From contig DISA01000056.1 in assembly GCA_002421915.1 (NCBI GenBank), forward strand, positions 152-18,887: a stretch of DNA of 18,736 nt. The letters are read 5' to 3'. The notes below the pieces were generated by a model. That model was given only the letters and a program-made list of their open reading frames with translations, made no database searches and had not been told where the DNA came from. This DNA comes from Gallionellaceae bacterium UBA6222 (GTDB lineage: Bacteria > Pseudomonadota > Gammaproteobacteria > Burkholderiales > Gallionellaceae). The translations under genes were made by a program, and so were the position numbers. How positions within the stretch are numbered: the stretch's first letter is position 1; each line of letters opens with the position of its first letter. Below are positions 5,996 to 14,373 of this stretch, one piece after another.

Positions 5996-6588
5996 GTTGA
6001 TCTTCCCGAAGGGTTGGACGCGAATTGTCGCACCGGTTTGAATGTTTTGCGATGCACTTCCGAGACACCGTGTAACTGCAGGGCGGCAAGATGAGCCGCA
6101 GTGGGATAACCCTTGTGCGCGTCAAAGCCGTATTGCGGATAACACACGTGTAACTGCAGCATGAGTTCGTCACGTGCCGTCTTGGCCAGAATAGAGGCGG
6201 CGGAAATCGCCGCCACCTTGCTGTCGCCCTTGACGATGGCCTGACTGGGGATACCGGTGTGCGGACAATACAGGCCATCGACCAGCACTTGCTGTGGCCG
6301 CATGGGCAAAGCTTGCACCGCGCGTTGCATCGCCAGCAAAGTGGCCTGCAGGATGTTGAGGTGGTCGATCTCCTCCACCCCGGCGTAGGCCACGGCCCAA
6401 GCCAGTGCGCGCTCGCGAATGATGGGAGCCAATCGCTCACGTTGTTTCTCGGAGAGTTTCTTAGAATCTGCCAACCCTTCGATTGGACGCGACGGATCGA
6501 GAATGACAGCCGCCGCACTCACCGGCCCGGCCAGCGGACCGCGCCCCGCCTCGTCCACACCGCAGACCAATACGACTCCTCCACTCAT
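5992..6588 (-). CDS. rnhB: Ribonuclease HII
   Basis: RNase HII cuts RNA in RNA:DNA hybrids and starts removal of single ribonucleotides from DNA. I place the start at the ATG at 6588, giving 198 residues, the normal length. The open frame continues upstream, but its extra 86 residues lie inside lpxB and look like noise. The catalytic set is complete: Asp12-Glu13 in VDEAGRGPLAGPV, Asp104 in VLVDGL and Asp122 in KGDSKVAAISAASILAK. The start overlaps the lpxB stop as ATGA and the end overlaps the copD-like gene in the same way. Its place after lpxB is the usual one in proteobacteria. Confidence 0.96.
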   Translation of the reverse strand: MSGGVVLVCGVDEAGRGPLAGPVSAAAVILDPSRPIEGLADSKKLSEKQRERLAPIIRERALAWAVAYAGVEEIDHLNILQATLLAMQRAVQALPMRPQQVLVDGLYCPHTGIPSQAIVKGDSKVAAISAASILAKTARDELMLQLHVCYPQYGFDAHKGYPTAAHLAALQLHGVSEVHRKTFKPVRQFASNPSGRST

Positions 6589-7733
6589 GCGAGAAACGGC
6601 AGGATGGCTTGCGCAGCTTTGTGTGCCGTATCCTGGCGCAAGCTGCGATGCATCTCGCCGAAAGTTTGCTCCAGCGCCGCCACTGCCGGTTTGTTGTTGA
6701 CTGCATTCATCAGGGCCTGCGCCAGATTCTCCGGCGTGGCATCGTCCTGAATGATCTCGGGCACCACGAACCGCCCAGCCAGAATATTGGGCAGTCCCAC
6801 ATAGGGCTGGTATCGCATGCTCCGCATCAAACGATAAGTCAGCCACGGCATTTTGTAGGTGATTACCATCGGGCGTTTAAGCAGCGCCACTTCCAGCGTC
6901 GCGGTACCGGAGGCGACCAGCACACCGTCGGCCGCGATCATGGCATCGTGCGCATGACCAAACAGCAGGGTAAAGGAAAGCTGTTGGGCATCCTGCTGCC
7001 ATAGTGCGTGCTCAAACAGTTTACGCGTCTCGCGCGTCACCAGCGGCACCAGGAACTGCGCCTGCGGACACTGTTGCAGAATGCGCTTGGCCGTTTCAAC
7101 GAAGGTCGCGGCCAGTTGTTGCACTTCGCTCTGGCGGCTGCCGGGCAGAAGCGCGAACACGCGGGCATCCGGGCGAATCCGCATCTGCTCGCGCATCACG
7201 GCGCGGTCAGTCTGTTCCGGCAACATATCGGCAAGCGGATGGCCCACATAAGTCACCGGCACCCCGGCATGTTGGTAGATAGGTGCCTCAAACGGGAACA
7301 GGGCGAGGATATGCGAGACAGCTCGTTTGATTTTATGGATGCGTTCACCGCGCCACGCCCAGATGGATGGGCTGACATAGTGCACAGTGGGAATGCCGTG
7401 TGCTTTCAGTGCCCGTTCCAGGTCGAGATTAAAGTCCGGCGCATCAACGCCAATGAACAGATCAGGCGGGTGCGCCAAAAATCGCTCGCGCAGTGAGCGT
7501 CGAATACCGGCGATCTCGCGGTAGTGGCGTAGCACTTCGACATAACCGCGGACGGCAAGTTTTTCCAGCGGGAAAAATATCTCCATACCGGCCGCCTGCA
7601 TCTTGGGGCCGCCGATACCGATGAAACGAACCTCGGGTTTGGCCTGGCGGATGGCCGTCATCAATATGCTGCCAAGCAAGTCGCCCGACGCCTCGCCCGC
7701 CACGATGGCAATGGTTTTTATGTTCTGGGTCAC
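6585..7733 (-). CDS. lpxB: Lipid-A-disaccharide synthase
   Basis: LpxB is a peripheral membrane glycosyltransferase that joins lipid X to UDP-2,3-diacylglucosamine to make the lipid A disaccharide. The 382 residues match the family length. Signature segments are IAIVAGEASGDLLG at 8-21, GIGGPKMQAAGM at 39-50, GVDAPDFNLDLE at 95-106 (containing the conserved Asp98), the ALLPGSRQSEV motif near the middle, and ASGTATLEVAL toward the C-terminus. The start is GTG at 7733, six bases after the lpxA stop. No ATG gives the expected N-terminus and there is no clear Shine-Dalgarno site, so coupling to lpxA is likely. Confidence 0.97.
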   Translation of the reverse strand: MTQNIKTIAIVAGEASGDLLGSILMTAIRQAKPEVRFIGIGGPKMQAAGMEIFFPLEKLAVRGYVEVLRHYREIAGIRRSLRERFLAHPPDLFIGVDAPDFNLDLERALKAHGIPTVHYVSPSIWAWRGERIHKIKRAVSHILALFPFEAPIYQHAGVPVTYVGHPLADMLPEQTDRAVMREQMRIRPDARVFALLPGSRQSEVQQLAATFVETAKRILQQCPQAQFLVPLVTRETRKLFEHALWQQDAQQLSFTLLFGHAHDAMIAADGVLVASGTATLEVALLKRPMVITYKMPWLTYRLMRSMRYQPYVGLPNILAGRFVVPEIIQDDATPENLAQALMNAVNNKPAVAALEQTFGEMHRSLRQDTAHKAAQAILPFLA

Positions 7734-7739
7734 AAGAGC

Positions 7740-8531
7740 TTAACGCACGATACCGCGCGTGGCGTGACTAAGGAAGGCCAGCATGTTGTCGATATCCCCA
7801 TCAGCTTCAACCACTTGACCGCGCAATGCGGCAATTTCCTGTTGCGCTGCCTCGAAGCTGCCACCAGATCGGTACAGGGTGCGGTACATCTTTTTGATCA
7901 TGTCGAGACGCGGGGCGGAATAGCCAATACGACGCGGCCCTTCCTGGTGCGGGCCTTTGGCCTCGGCCGGGTTGCCGACCGCAGTCACAAATGGGGGAAG
8001 GTCTTGCGACAGACGGGTCTGGAAACCGAGCATGGCAAAGTCGCCGATGCGCACGAACTGGTGGATGCCGCTCATGCCGCCGATCAGGGTATGGTCGCCG
8101 ACCGTCACATGACCCGCAAATTGCACCGAGTTGGCGATCACGTTGTGGTTGCCGATATGGCAGTCATGCGCCAGATGCACATAGGCCATGATCCAGTTGT
8201 CGCTACCGATGGAGGTAACCCCGCCATCCTGCACAGTCCCTAGATTGAAGGTGCAATTTTCACGAATGGTATTGTTGTCACCGATAACCAGCCGGGTTGG
8301 TTCGCCCTTGTACTTCTTGTCTTGCGGGATCTCGCCGATGGAACTGAACTGGAAGAAACGGTTGCCTTGGCCGATGGTGGTATGCCCGCCGATAACGACA
8401 TGGGGGCCAACGACCGAGCCCGCGCCGATCTCGACATGCTCGCCGATGATGGAATAGGCCCCGACCGCAACATCGCCGGCCAGTTTGGCGTTGGGATGAA
8501 TGATGGCTGTAGGATGAAACAGGCTCTTCAT
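7740..8531 (-). CDS. lpxA: UDP-N-acetylglucosamine acyltransferase
   Basis: LpxA is a cytoplasmic trimer that transfers a hydroxyacyl chain from acyl carrier protein to UDP-GlcNAc, the first step of lipid A synthesis. The ATG at 8531 gives 263 residues, as in other LpxA proteins, and the normal N-terminus MKSLFHPTAIIHPNAKLAG. The reading frame extends further upstream, but that part is the end of fabZ in another frame. The left-handed beta-helix shows as many hexapeptide repeats over residues 9-190. The catalytic histidine is His122 in the HLAHDCHIGNHN motif. The C-terminal helical domain ends at VR. Its ATG overlaps the fabZ TGA as ATGA. Confidence 0.97.
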   Translation of the reverse strand: MKSLFHPTAIIHPNAKLAGDVAVGAYSIIGEHVEIGAGSVVGPHVVIGGHTTIGQGNRFFQFSSIGEIPQDKKYKGEPTRLVIGDNNTIRENCTFNLGTVQDGGVTSIGSDNWIMAYVHLAHDCHIGNHNVIANSVQFAGHVTVGDHTLIGGMSGIHQFVRIGDFAMLGFQTRLSQDLPPFVTAVGNPAEAKGPHQEGPRRIGYSAPRLDMIKKMYRTLYRSGGSFEAAQQEIAALRGQVVEADGDIDNMLAFLSHATRGIVR

Positions 8532-8977
8532 TGCTTGGTCCGTAATGTGCAGATCAATTCGGCTTCGGCGGCAACCTGCCCGTCCACTTCTGCCTTGCCG
8601 GCGAATTTCCACATGCCGCGACGATTCATGCCGATCGACACTTTCAGGATCAATTGGTCGCCGGGACCGACAGGCCGTTTGAAACGGGCATTGTCAATAC
8701 CGACAAAGTAGTAAACCGAATTATCGCTTGGCAAGGTGCCCATCGTTTTGAACGACAAAATTGCGGCAGCCTGCGCCATTGCCTCGATTACCAGCACGCC
8801 CGGCATCACCGGGTGATGCGGATAATGACCGGGGAAGAACGGCTCATTCATCGACACGTTCTTCAGCGCGACAATACGCTCGTTCGGCACCACTTCCAGG
8901 ACGCGATCGATCAGCAAAAACGGATAACGGTGAGGCAGATGTTGCAACACCTCATGAATGTCCATAGCGGTACTCAT
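8528..8977 (-). CDS. fabZ: 3-hydroxyacyl-[acyl-carrier-protein] dehydratase FabZ
   Basis: FabZ removes water from 3-hydroxyacyl-ACP in fatty acid elongation. It competes with LpxA and LpxD for the same 3-hydroxyacyl-ACP, which explains its place between them. The ATG at 8977 gives 149 residues starting MSTAMDIHEVLQHLPHRYPF. It overlaps the lpxD stop as ATGA and has AGGGAG upstream, so I prefer it to the longer open frame starting at 9076 and to the internal ATG four codons later. The hot-dog fold active site is clear: His51 in FFPGHYPHHPVMPG and Glu65 in VLVIEAMAQ. Confidence 0.97.
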   Translation of the reverse strand: MSTAMDIHEVLQHLPHRYPFLLIDRVLEVVPNERIVALKNVSMNEPFFPGHYPHHPVMPGVLVIEAMAQAAAILSFKTMGTLPSDNSVYYFVGIDNARFKRPVGPGDQLILKVSIGMNRRGMWKFAGKAEVDGQVAAEAELICTLRTKQ

Positions 8978-10017
8978 ACTTGCTCTCCCTTTAATGATCT
9001 GATCTCTTGTTCCATGGTCTTCACCCGTTTGGCCAGCTCGCCCAAATGGCGCAGATGAACGGCCGTGTTGCGCCACTCGTCATTCTTGCTGAACGGAAAA
9101 ATCCCGGCATAACTGCCCGCCTCGGTGATGGATTTGCCAATCAGGGTAAAGGACGCAATCTCGACGTTATCCGCAATCTGCAAGTGCCCCAGAATGGCAG
9201 CAGCACCGCCGATACGGCAATAGCGGCCAATCGTCGCGCTGCCGGCAATACCTACGCAGCCCGCAATGGCGGTATGCGCGCCGATGCGCACGTTGTGTGC
9301 AATCTGGATCTGGTTGTCAAGTTTCACGCCTTCCTCGATCACGGTATCATCCAGCGCACCGCGATCGATCGTCGTGTTCGCACCAATCTCAACCTGATCA
9401 CCAATAACCACGCGGCCGATCTGCGGAATCTTCAGCCAGCATCCTTCATCCATGGCGATACCAAAACCATCGGCGCCGATCACGGCACCGGAATGCACAA
9501 TCACGTTCCGCCCGATGACACAGTCGTGATAAATCGTCACGTTCGGATAGAGTTGGCCTTGTGCCCCCACGGTCGTACGCTCCCCGATGACGCAACCTGC
9601 CATCACCACCGTACCCGCCCCGATGCGCGCGGCGGCACCAACCGAAACATGCGCACCAATGTGCGCATCCGGGGCGATCACCGCTCCGACCCCAATCACC
9701 GCCGTCGGATGAATGCCCGGTGGCACGACAGGCAAGGGATTGAGCAGGGCGGAGAGTTTGGCAAAATAGGAATAGGGGTCGTCCGCCACGATACGCGGCA
9801 ATCCGGTAAGCTCGGCATCGGCTTCCGCAACGATCACCGCTGCGGCGCGACTTGCTTCCAGTTGCTTGCGGTATTTGGCATTGGCCAGAAAAGCGATTTG
9901 TCCCTGCCCGGCCTTTTCCAGCGTGGCCACCTGAAACACTTCGGTGCCGGGGTTGCCAATTATCCTGCCGCCGAGGCGGTCGACGATTTCAGACAAACGA
10001 AAACTTGAATTTTTCAT
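8974..10017 (-). CDS. lpxD: UDP-3-O-acylglucosamine N-acyltransferase
   Basis: LpxD adds the N-linked hydroxyacyl chain in the third step of lipid A synthesis. The 347 residues contain an N-terminal uridine-binding domain (about 1-100, with IAFLANAKYRKQL at 41-53), a long hexapeptide beta-helix (about 101-295), and a C-terminal helix ending in SLKGEQV. The likely catalytic base is His241 in DNQIQIAHNVRIGAHT. The start at 10017 gives the expected MKNSSFRLSEIVDRLGG, although the 15 bases separating it from skp contain no Shine-Dalgarno sequence. The end overlaps fabZ as ATGA. Confidence 0.97.
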   Translation of the reverse strand: MKNSSFRLSEIVDRLGGRIIGNPGTEVFQVATLEKAGQGQIAFLANAKYRKQLEASRAAAVIVAEADAELTGLPRIVADDPYSYFAKLSALLNPLPVVPPGIHPTAVIGVGAVIAPDAHIGAHVSVGAAARIGAGTVVMAGCVIGERTTVGAQGQLYPNVTIYHDCVIGRNVIVHSGAVIGADGFGIAMDEGCWLKIPQIGRVVIGDQVEIGANTTIDRGALDDTVIEEGVKLDNQIQIAHNVRIGAHTAIAGCVGIAGSATIGRYCRIGGAAAILGHLQIADNVEIASFTLIGKSITEAGSYAGIFPFSKNDEWRNTAVHLRHLGELAKRVKTMEQEIRSLKGEQV

Positions 10018-10032
10018 GGAGTACGGCCGCGT

Positions 10033-10548
10033 TTATTTTCCCGCCGGCTCTGCCTGTTCGCCCGCCAGATATTTCAGCACCTTCTCGGTGATATCCACCT
10101 TCTGGCTGCGATAAACCGCTTCCTGCAGGATGACATCGTATTGCTCGCTCTCGGCGATTCCCCTGATTGCATGGTCTGCTCTGGCCAGAATCCGTGCCAG
10201 CTCCTCGTTCTGGCGCAGGGACAAATCCTCGCGGAATTCGCGTTGCCGGGTTTGCAGCAGCAGATTTAGATTGGCGATCTCACGCTCCTGGATACGCCGC
10301 TGCGCTTCTGAGAAAGTGGCCGCCTTTGCTTCAAGATTGGCTTTGGCATCCCGCAATTGTTTGGCTAATGCCTTGACCTCCTGCTCGCGCACGGCAAATT
10401 CCTTGTCAATCTTTTTTTGTGCGGCCAGCGCCGGTTCGGATTCACGCAAAATCCGTTCGGTGTCGACGAAACCGATACGGGTCGATTCTGCCACCGCACC
10501 GGTGGCAAAAGCGAACAGCAAGATGCCCGTCACCATTCCGTATTTCAT
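10033..10548 (-). CDS. skp: Periplasmic chaperone Skp/OmpH
   Basis: Skp is a trimeric periplasmic chaperone that keeps outer-membrane proteins soluble on their way to the BAM complex. The 171 residues begin with a signal peptide (MKYGMVTGILLFAFATGAVA, cleavage expected after Ala20). The conserved RIGFVDTERILRESEPA segment follows at about 24-40, then a long charged coiled coil (about 42-130, rich in Lys, Glu, Gln and Arg) that forms the tentacles. The C-terminal strand VILQEAVYRSQKVDITEKVL is also typical. AAGGAG stands 6 bases before the ATG. The 86-base gap up to bamA holds no promoter or hairpin that I find convincing. Confidence 0.94.
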   Translation of the reverse strand: MKYGMVTGILLFAFATGAVAESTRIGFVDTERILRESEPALAAQKKIDKEFAVREQEVKALAKQLRDAKANLEAKAATFSEAQRRIQEREIANLNLLLQTRQREFREDLSLRQNEELARILARADHAIRGIAESEQYDVILQEAVYRSQKVDITEKVLKYLAGEQAEPAGK

Positions 10549-10634
10549 GTTGACTCCTTATTTACTGTGGCTATCCGGTGTAGTGTTCGGAGTTTGGTTT
10601 CGATCCAACGCGCCAGACTCAAGTCCGACCCACA

Positions 10635-12917
10635 TCAGAAAAAGCCGCCGAGCGTAAACTGGAAACTCTGTACTTTGTCCTGCGGTTGTTGGTTCAGTGG
10701 CTTAGCCCAACTAAACTGCATCGGTCCTGCCGGCGAGAACCAGTTTATACCCAAACCGGCGGCGTAACGCATCCCTTCCGAGGCCGGTGACTGGGTCTGC
10801 CCGCCATACACCGCACCACCATCGAGAAAGGCACTCATTCGTACTGACTTGGTTTTTTCCATACCGGGAACCGGGAACAACAACTCAATATTACCCACAA
10901 CGCGCTTTTCTCCTCCCAGCGTATAACCGCTGCTGTCGCGCGGGCCGAGCGAATTGGAGTCATAGCCCCGCACCGAGCCGGTGCCGCCAGCATACAGATT
11001 TTTGAAGAACGGCAATACCATCCCGTCGTAGCCGCCGGCAATACCCAAGTCCCCGTTCAGGCGCAGTGTCAGATACTGGTTCAGTGGCTGGAACCACTGC
11101 TGGATATAAGTGAACTTATAGAAACGCTGATCGGAAGCCGGCAATGCCGCCTCCAAAAATGCACGTTGTGTCGCCCCCTCGGTGGCGTAGATCGCGCTGT
11201 CACGCGTATCGAGTGTCCAGCCAATGGTACCCAGCACATTCTGGCTATGGGTGCCAAAAGTATTGATGTAATCAATGTAACGTTGCGGGCTTTCGCTCGT
11301 CAGCGCCAGCGTGGTGTCTTCCAGCGACAAGCCATATTGAAAAGTCTCGTCTTCCTTGATTGGCACCCCCAGACGCACACCGCCGCCATAAGTGTCGGAA
11401 GTGTATTGACTGACCGAAGTCGTGGTCGCATCAGTTCTGCGTTTGTAAACGTCAAAACCACGGCTAATGCCGTCGTCCGTGTAATAAGGGTTGGTGTAGG
11501 AAACCGAATAGACCTGATTGACCTTGCTGGTGTTGATTTGGGTGGATAAGGCATTGCCCGTGCCAAACAGGTTGGACTGGGTCACTCCGGCCGACAGTGT
11601 CACACCTTCAGCATTGCTGAATCCCGCACCAATCTGGAAGTTTCCGGTCGGTTTTTCTTCCACATGCAGATTCAGATCAAGCTGGTCGTTACTGCCGGTG
11701 ACCGGCTGCGTCTCGACGTTGACCTCGGCAAAGAATCCCAGCCTATCGATGCGTTGTTTCGATTTTTTGATTTTTGAGGTGGAAAACCAGCCACTCTCCA
11801 TCTGCCGAAATTCACGCCTGACCACTTCATCCCGCGTCTTGTCGTTGCCTGTCACATTGATCCTGCGCACATAAGCACGCTGCATCGGATCAACCATGAA
11901 AGTGAAGGCCACCTGATGTTTTTCCTTGTCAATATCCGGAATGGCGCTAATGTTGGCAAAAGCATAACCCTTGTCCCCCATCTCTTCGCGGATCTTGTCC
12001 GAGGCAGCAGTCAGTGCCTCACGTGAAAAGGTCTGCTCGGGTTGAATGGCGATCATGGCGCGCAACGCTTCATGCGAGAACACCCCTTTTCCCCCGGCCA
12101 CCTTGACATCGGATACGGTGTATTGCTCGCCCTCGCTGAGATTCAGCGTGATATAGATGTCCTTCTTGTCGGCCGAGATCGAAACCTGGGTTGAGTCGAT
12201 GGAAAAATCCATGTAACCCGAATTGAGGTACAGGCTGCGGATTGCCTCCATGTCGGCTGTCAACTTGGGCTTGGAATACTGGTCGTTATTGGTCATCCAC
12301 GTAAACCATCCGGGCGTGGTCAACTTCATCTCGTCCAGCAAATCGCTTTCCGAGTAATGTGCATTGCCGACAAGATTGATCTGGCGAATTTTTGAAGGGC
12401 TGCCCTCGACTACATCCAGCTTGACAGCCACCCGGTTACGCTCAAGCTCGGTCACGGTGGTGGTCACCACCACCGCGTACTTGCCGCGAGCGATGTACTG
12501 GCGCTTCAGCTCCTGCTCGGATTTTTCCAGCATCGCCTTGTCGAAGATGCGGCCCTCGGCCAGTCCCACAAACTTGAGGTTCTCCAGCAACTGCGGTTTG
12601 GGAAAATCCTTGATCCCGTTCAACTCGACGCTGGCGATGGTCGGTCGCTCCTGTACCCGCACCACCAATATGCCTTGATCGTTCAGGAGTTGCACATCCT
12701 TGAAGAATCCGGTGGCGAACAATGCGCGCAGGGCTGCCGTGGCCCGTTCGTCGCTCACGGTATCGCCAACCTTCAACGGCAGATAGCTGAACACGGTTCC
12801 TGCTTCGGTCCGCTGGATCCCTTCAACCCGGATGTCCTTCACCACGAACGGCTCACCCGCCCAGACGGTTGCGCCATACAGGAGCGCCAACACGCCCGCC
12901 AGTTTTTTCAAATTCAT
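10635..12917 (-). CDS. bamA: Outer-membrane protein assembly factor BamA
   Basis: BamA is the Omp85-family core of the machine that inserts beta-barrel proteins into the outer membrane. The 760 residues start with a signal peptide (MNLKKLAGVLALLYGATVWA, cleavage expected after Ala20). Five POTRA domains follow (about 22-420, the first opening with FVVKDIRVEGIQRTEAGTVF), then the 16-stranded barrel. The conserved loop 6 motif VRGY is at 649-652. The protein ends in FQFTLGGFF with a terminal Phe, the usual outer-membrane sorting signal. It begins 3 bases after the rseP stop, and skp follows, as in most proteobacteria. Confidence 0.97.
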   Translation of the reverse strand: MNLKKLAGVLALLYGATVWAGEPFVVKDIRVEGIQRTEAGTVFSYLPLKVGDTVSDERATAALRALFATGFFKDVQLLNDQGILVVRVQERPTIASVELNGIKDFPKPQLLENLKFVGLAEGRIFDKAMLEKSEQELKRQYIARGKYAVVVTTTVTELERNRVAVKLDVVEGSPSKIRQINLVGNAHYSESDLLDEMKLTTPGWFTWMTNNDQYSKPKLTADMEAIRSLYLNSGYMDFSIDSTQVSISADKKDIYITLNLSEGEQYTVSDVKVAGGKGVFSHEALRAMIAIQPEQTFSREALTAASDKIREEMGDKGYAFANISAIPDIDKEKHQVAFTFMVDPMQRAYVRRINVTGNDKTRDEVVRREFRQMESGWFSTSKIKKSKQRIDRLGFFAEVNVETQPVTGSNDQLDLNLHVEEKPTGNFQIGAGFSNAEGVTLSAGVTQSNLFGTGNALSTQINTSKVNQVYSVSYTNPYYTDDGISRGFDVYKRRTDATTTSVSQYTSDTYGGGVRLGVPIKEDETFQYGLSLEDTTLALTSESPQRYIDYINTFGTHSQNVLGTIGWTLDTRDSAIYATEGATQRAFLEAALPASDQRFYKFTYIQQWFQPLNQYLTLRLNGDLGIAGGYDGMVLPFFKNLYAGGTGSVRGYDSNSLGPRDSSGYTLGGEKRVVGNIELLFPVPGMEKTKSVRMSAFLDGGAVYGGQTQSPASEGMRYAAGLGINWFSPAGPMQFSWAKPLNQQPQDKVQSFQFTLGGFF

Positions 12918-12920
12918 TAT

Positions 12921-14276
12921 TTAACCCAAGATCAGGCGACTGATGTCGTTGTACAAAGCAAAACTCATCAGGATAAGCAGCAAAGCGATACCCACCTTCT
13001 GTCCCGCATCCCACAGTGCGTCCGGCACCGGACTGCCTTTGAAAAATTCGACGGCATAATACAGCAAATGTCCGCCATCCAATAACGGGATGGGCAACAG
13101 GTTCAGGATACCGAGACTGATACTGATCAGTGCCAGAAAACCGAGATAAGCTCCCATCCCCACCTGTGCCGACTGCCCCGCATAGTCGGCAATCGTGATT
13201 GGGCCTGATAAATTCTTTAGCGATACCTCGCCCACCACCATCTTCGCCATCATCTTCAAACTGATAACTGAAGTTTCCCAGGTCTTACGCAAAGCCTGTT
13301 CCAGCGCGCGCAATGGCGGATAGCTCACCTCGGTCCGCAGCGCATCGAAAGTGGCACGGTCAACCAGCGGTGCGGCACCGATGCGTCCGAACACCACCCC
13401 GTTTTCCTCCAGCCTGTCGGGGGTGATCGTCAACCGCAGCAGAGCCTGATCGCGTTCGATCTCGACATGCAAAGTTTGCCGCGGATGCGCGCGCACCACC
13501 TCGACCCAATCGCGCCAAAGCGGCACTGACGTGCCATCCACGCTTAGCACGCGATCTCCCTCGCGCAGGCCGCCGCGCTGTCCCGCCCCGTCCGCAACCA
13601 GTTTGCCGATGACCGGATAGATGGGTGGCTGATAGGGCTGCAAGCCCAGTTTGGCCATGAAATCACCATCCAAATCGGCCGCGCTCAAACCGCTCAAGTG
13701 CAAGGTGCGCAACGCCACGCCGCCCTGTACGGCGCGCACTTCAAGTTGCGCCTGCCTGCCCTGCAGCACCAGATCGAGCAATCTCCAGCGCACATCCTGC
13801 CAATTTGCTACCGCCATGCCGTCGATACCCACAATGGTGTCCTGCTCCCGCAGCAGCGCCTGTGCCGCCGGCGTATCCGGTCTGATCTCACCCACGACCG
13901 GCTTCAATCCCGGTACACCGGAAACGAACAAAACCCAATACAACACAATAGCCAGCAATAGATTCGCCAGCGGCCCCGCCACCACGATGGCCATGCGCTG
14001 CAACACCGGTTTACGGTTAAACGCATATGGCAAGTCAGATGCTGCCACCTCACCCTCGCGCTCGTCCAGCATCTTGACGTAGCCGCCAAGCGGAATCGCC
14101 GAGATCACCCATTCGGTCTCACCGTTGCCGAAGCGTTTGGCATACAACACCTGGCCAAAACCCACCGAGAAGCGCAGTACCTTGACTCCGCACCAGCGTG
14201 CAACGGCGTAATGCCCCCATTCGTGGAATACCACCAGGACAACGATTGCAACGATGAACGCGAGTAGTGTTGTCAT
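12921..14276 (-). CDS. rseP: Site-2 zinc metalloprotease RseP
   Basis: RseP is an inner-membrane protease that completes cleavage of the anti-sigma factor RseA and so releases sigma-E, and it also clears signal peptides. The 451 residues show the first membrane helix with the zinc site HEWGH (His18, Glu19, His22) and the conserved GFG and IPLGGYVKM segments. Two PDZ domains (roughly 115-300) follow, then the second metal motif NLLPIPLLDGGH with Asp400, and a last helix near the C-terminus. ATG 14276 gives the correct N-terminus. Only a weak GGAT precedes it, because the gap to dxr is occupied by a palindromic repeat. Confidence 0.97.
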   Translation of the reverse strand: MTTLLAFIVAIVVLVVFHEWGHYAVARWCGVKVLRFSVGFGQVLYAKRFGNGETEWVISAIPLGGYVKMLDEREGEVAASDLPYAFNRKPVLQRMAIVVAGPLANLLLAIVLYWVLFVSGVPGLKPVVGEIRPDTPAAQALLREQDTIVGIDGMAVANWQDVRWRLLDLVLQGRQAQLEVRAVQGGVALRTLHLSGLSAADLDGDFMAKLGLQPYQPPIYPVIGKLVADGAGQRGGLREGDRVLSVDGTSVPLWRDWVEVVRAHPRQTLHVEIERDQALLRLTITPDRLEENGVVFGRIGAAPLVDRATFDALRTEVSYPPLRALEQALRKTWETSVISLKMMAKMVVGEVSLKNLSGPITIADYAGQSAQVGMGAYLGFLALISISLGILNLLPIPLLDGGHLLYYAVEFFKGSPVPDALWDAGQKVGIALLLILMSFALYNDISRLILG

Positions 14277-14309
14277 ATTCGGGAATATCCAAACTTCAAG
14301 CTACGAAGA

Positions 14310-14357
14310 CCACAGAGGGATTCGCCAAATTCCCTGTAAGCTCTGAATGCTCCGTGG
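14310..14357. repeat. Small imperfect palindrome in the dxr-rseP gap
   Basis: The 97-base gap 14277-14373 holds CCACAGAG (14310-14317), matched in reverse by CTCCGTGG (14350-14357) with 7 of 8 pairs. Inside it is a second short inverted pair, AGGGA (14316-14320) and TCCCT (14331-14335). The flanking GGCAAATGGTTTTGAATTTC resembles dispersed repeats that contain CCACAGAG and CTCCGTGG blocks. The structure is modest and may be degraded. No tail of T bases follows, so it is not a standard terminator. Confidence 0.5.
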
Positions 14358-14373
14358 CAAATGGTTTTGAATT

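Noticed and set aside
6589..6846. 86-residue N-terminal extension of rnhB in the open frame
   Set aside because: It lies wholly inside lpxB and has no family similarity. The ATGA start at 6588 gives a normal RNase HII.
8532..8612. 27-residue N-terminal extension of lpxA
   Set aside because: It overlaps fabZ. MKSLFHPTAIIHP at 8531 is the family start.
8978..9076. 33-residue N-terminal extension of fabZ
   Set aside because: It overlaps lpxD coding sequence. The ATG at 8977 has an AGGGAG site, an ATGA overlap and the expected N-terminus.
9007..10008. Long plus-strand open frame (333 codons) opposite lpxD
   Set aside because: It is a shadow of lpxD. The low-complexity His/Asn/Arg/Thr translation reflects the antisense of hexapeptide repeats, and there is no promoter or family resemblance.
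7740..10017. Regular periodic sequence in lpxA and lpxD, as possible DNA repeats
   Set aside because: The periodicity is at the protein level (hexapeptide beta-helix), with no exact nucleotide repeats.
10549..10634. Sigma-E or sigma-70 promoter in the bamA-skp gap
   Set aside because: Only scattered half-matches (TTGGAT, TAAATA) at wrong spacing. No GGAACTT-type -35 box is present.
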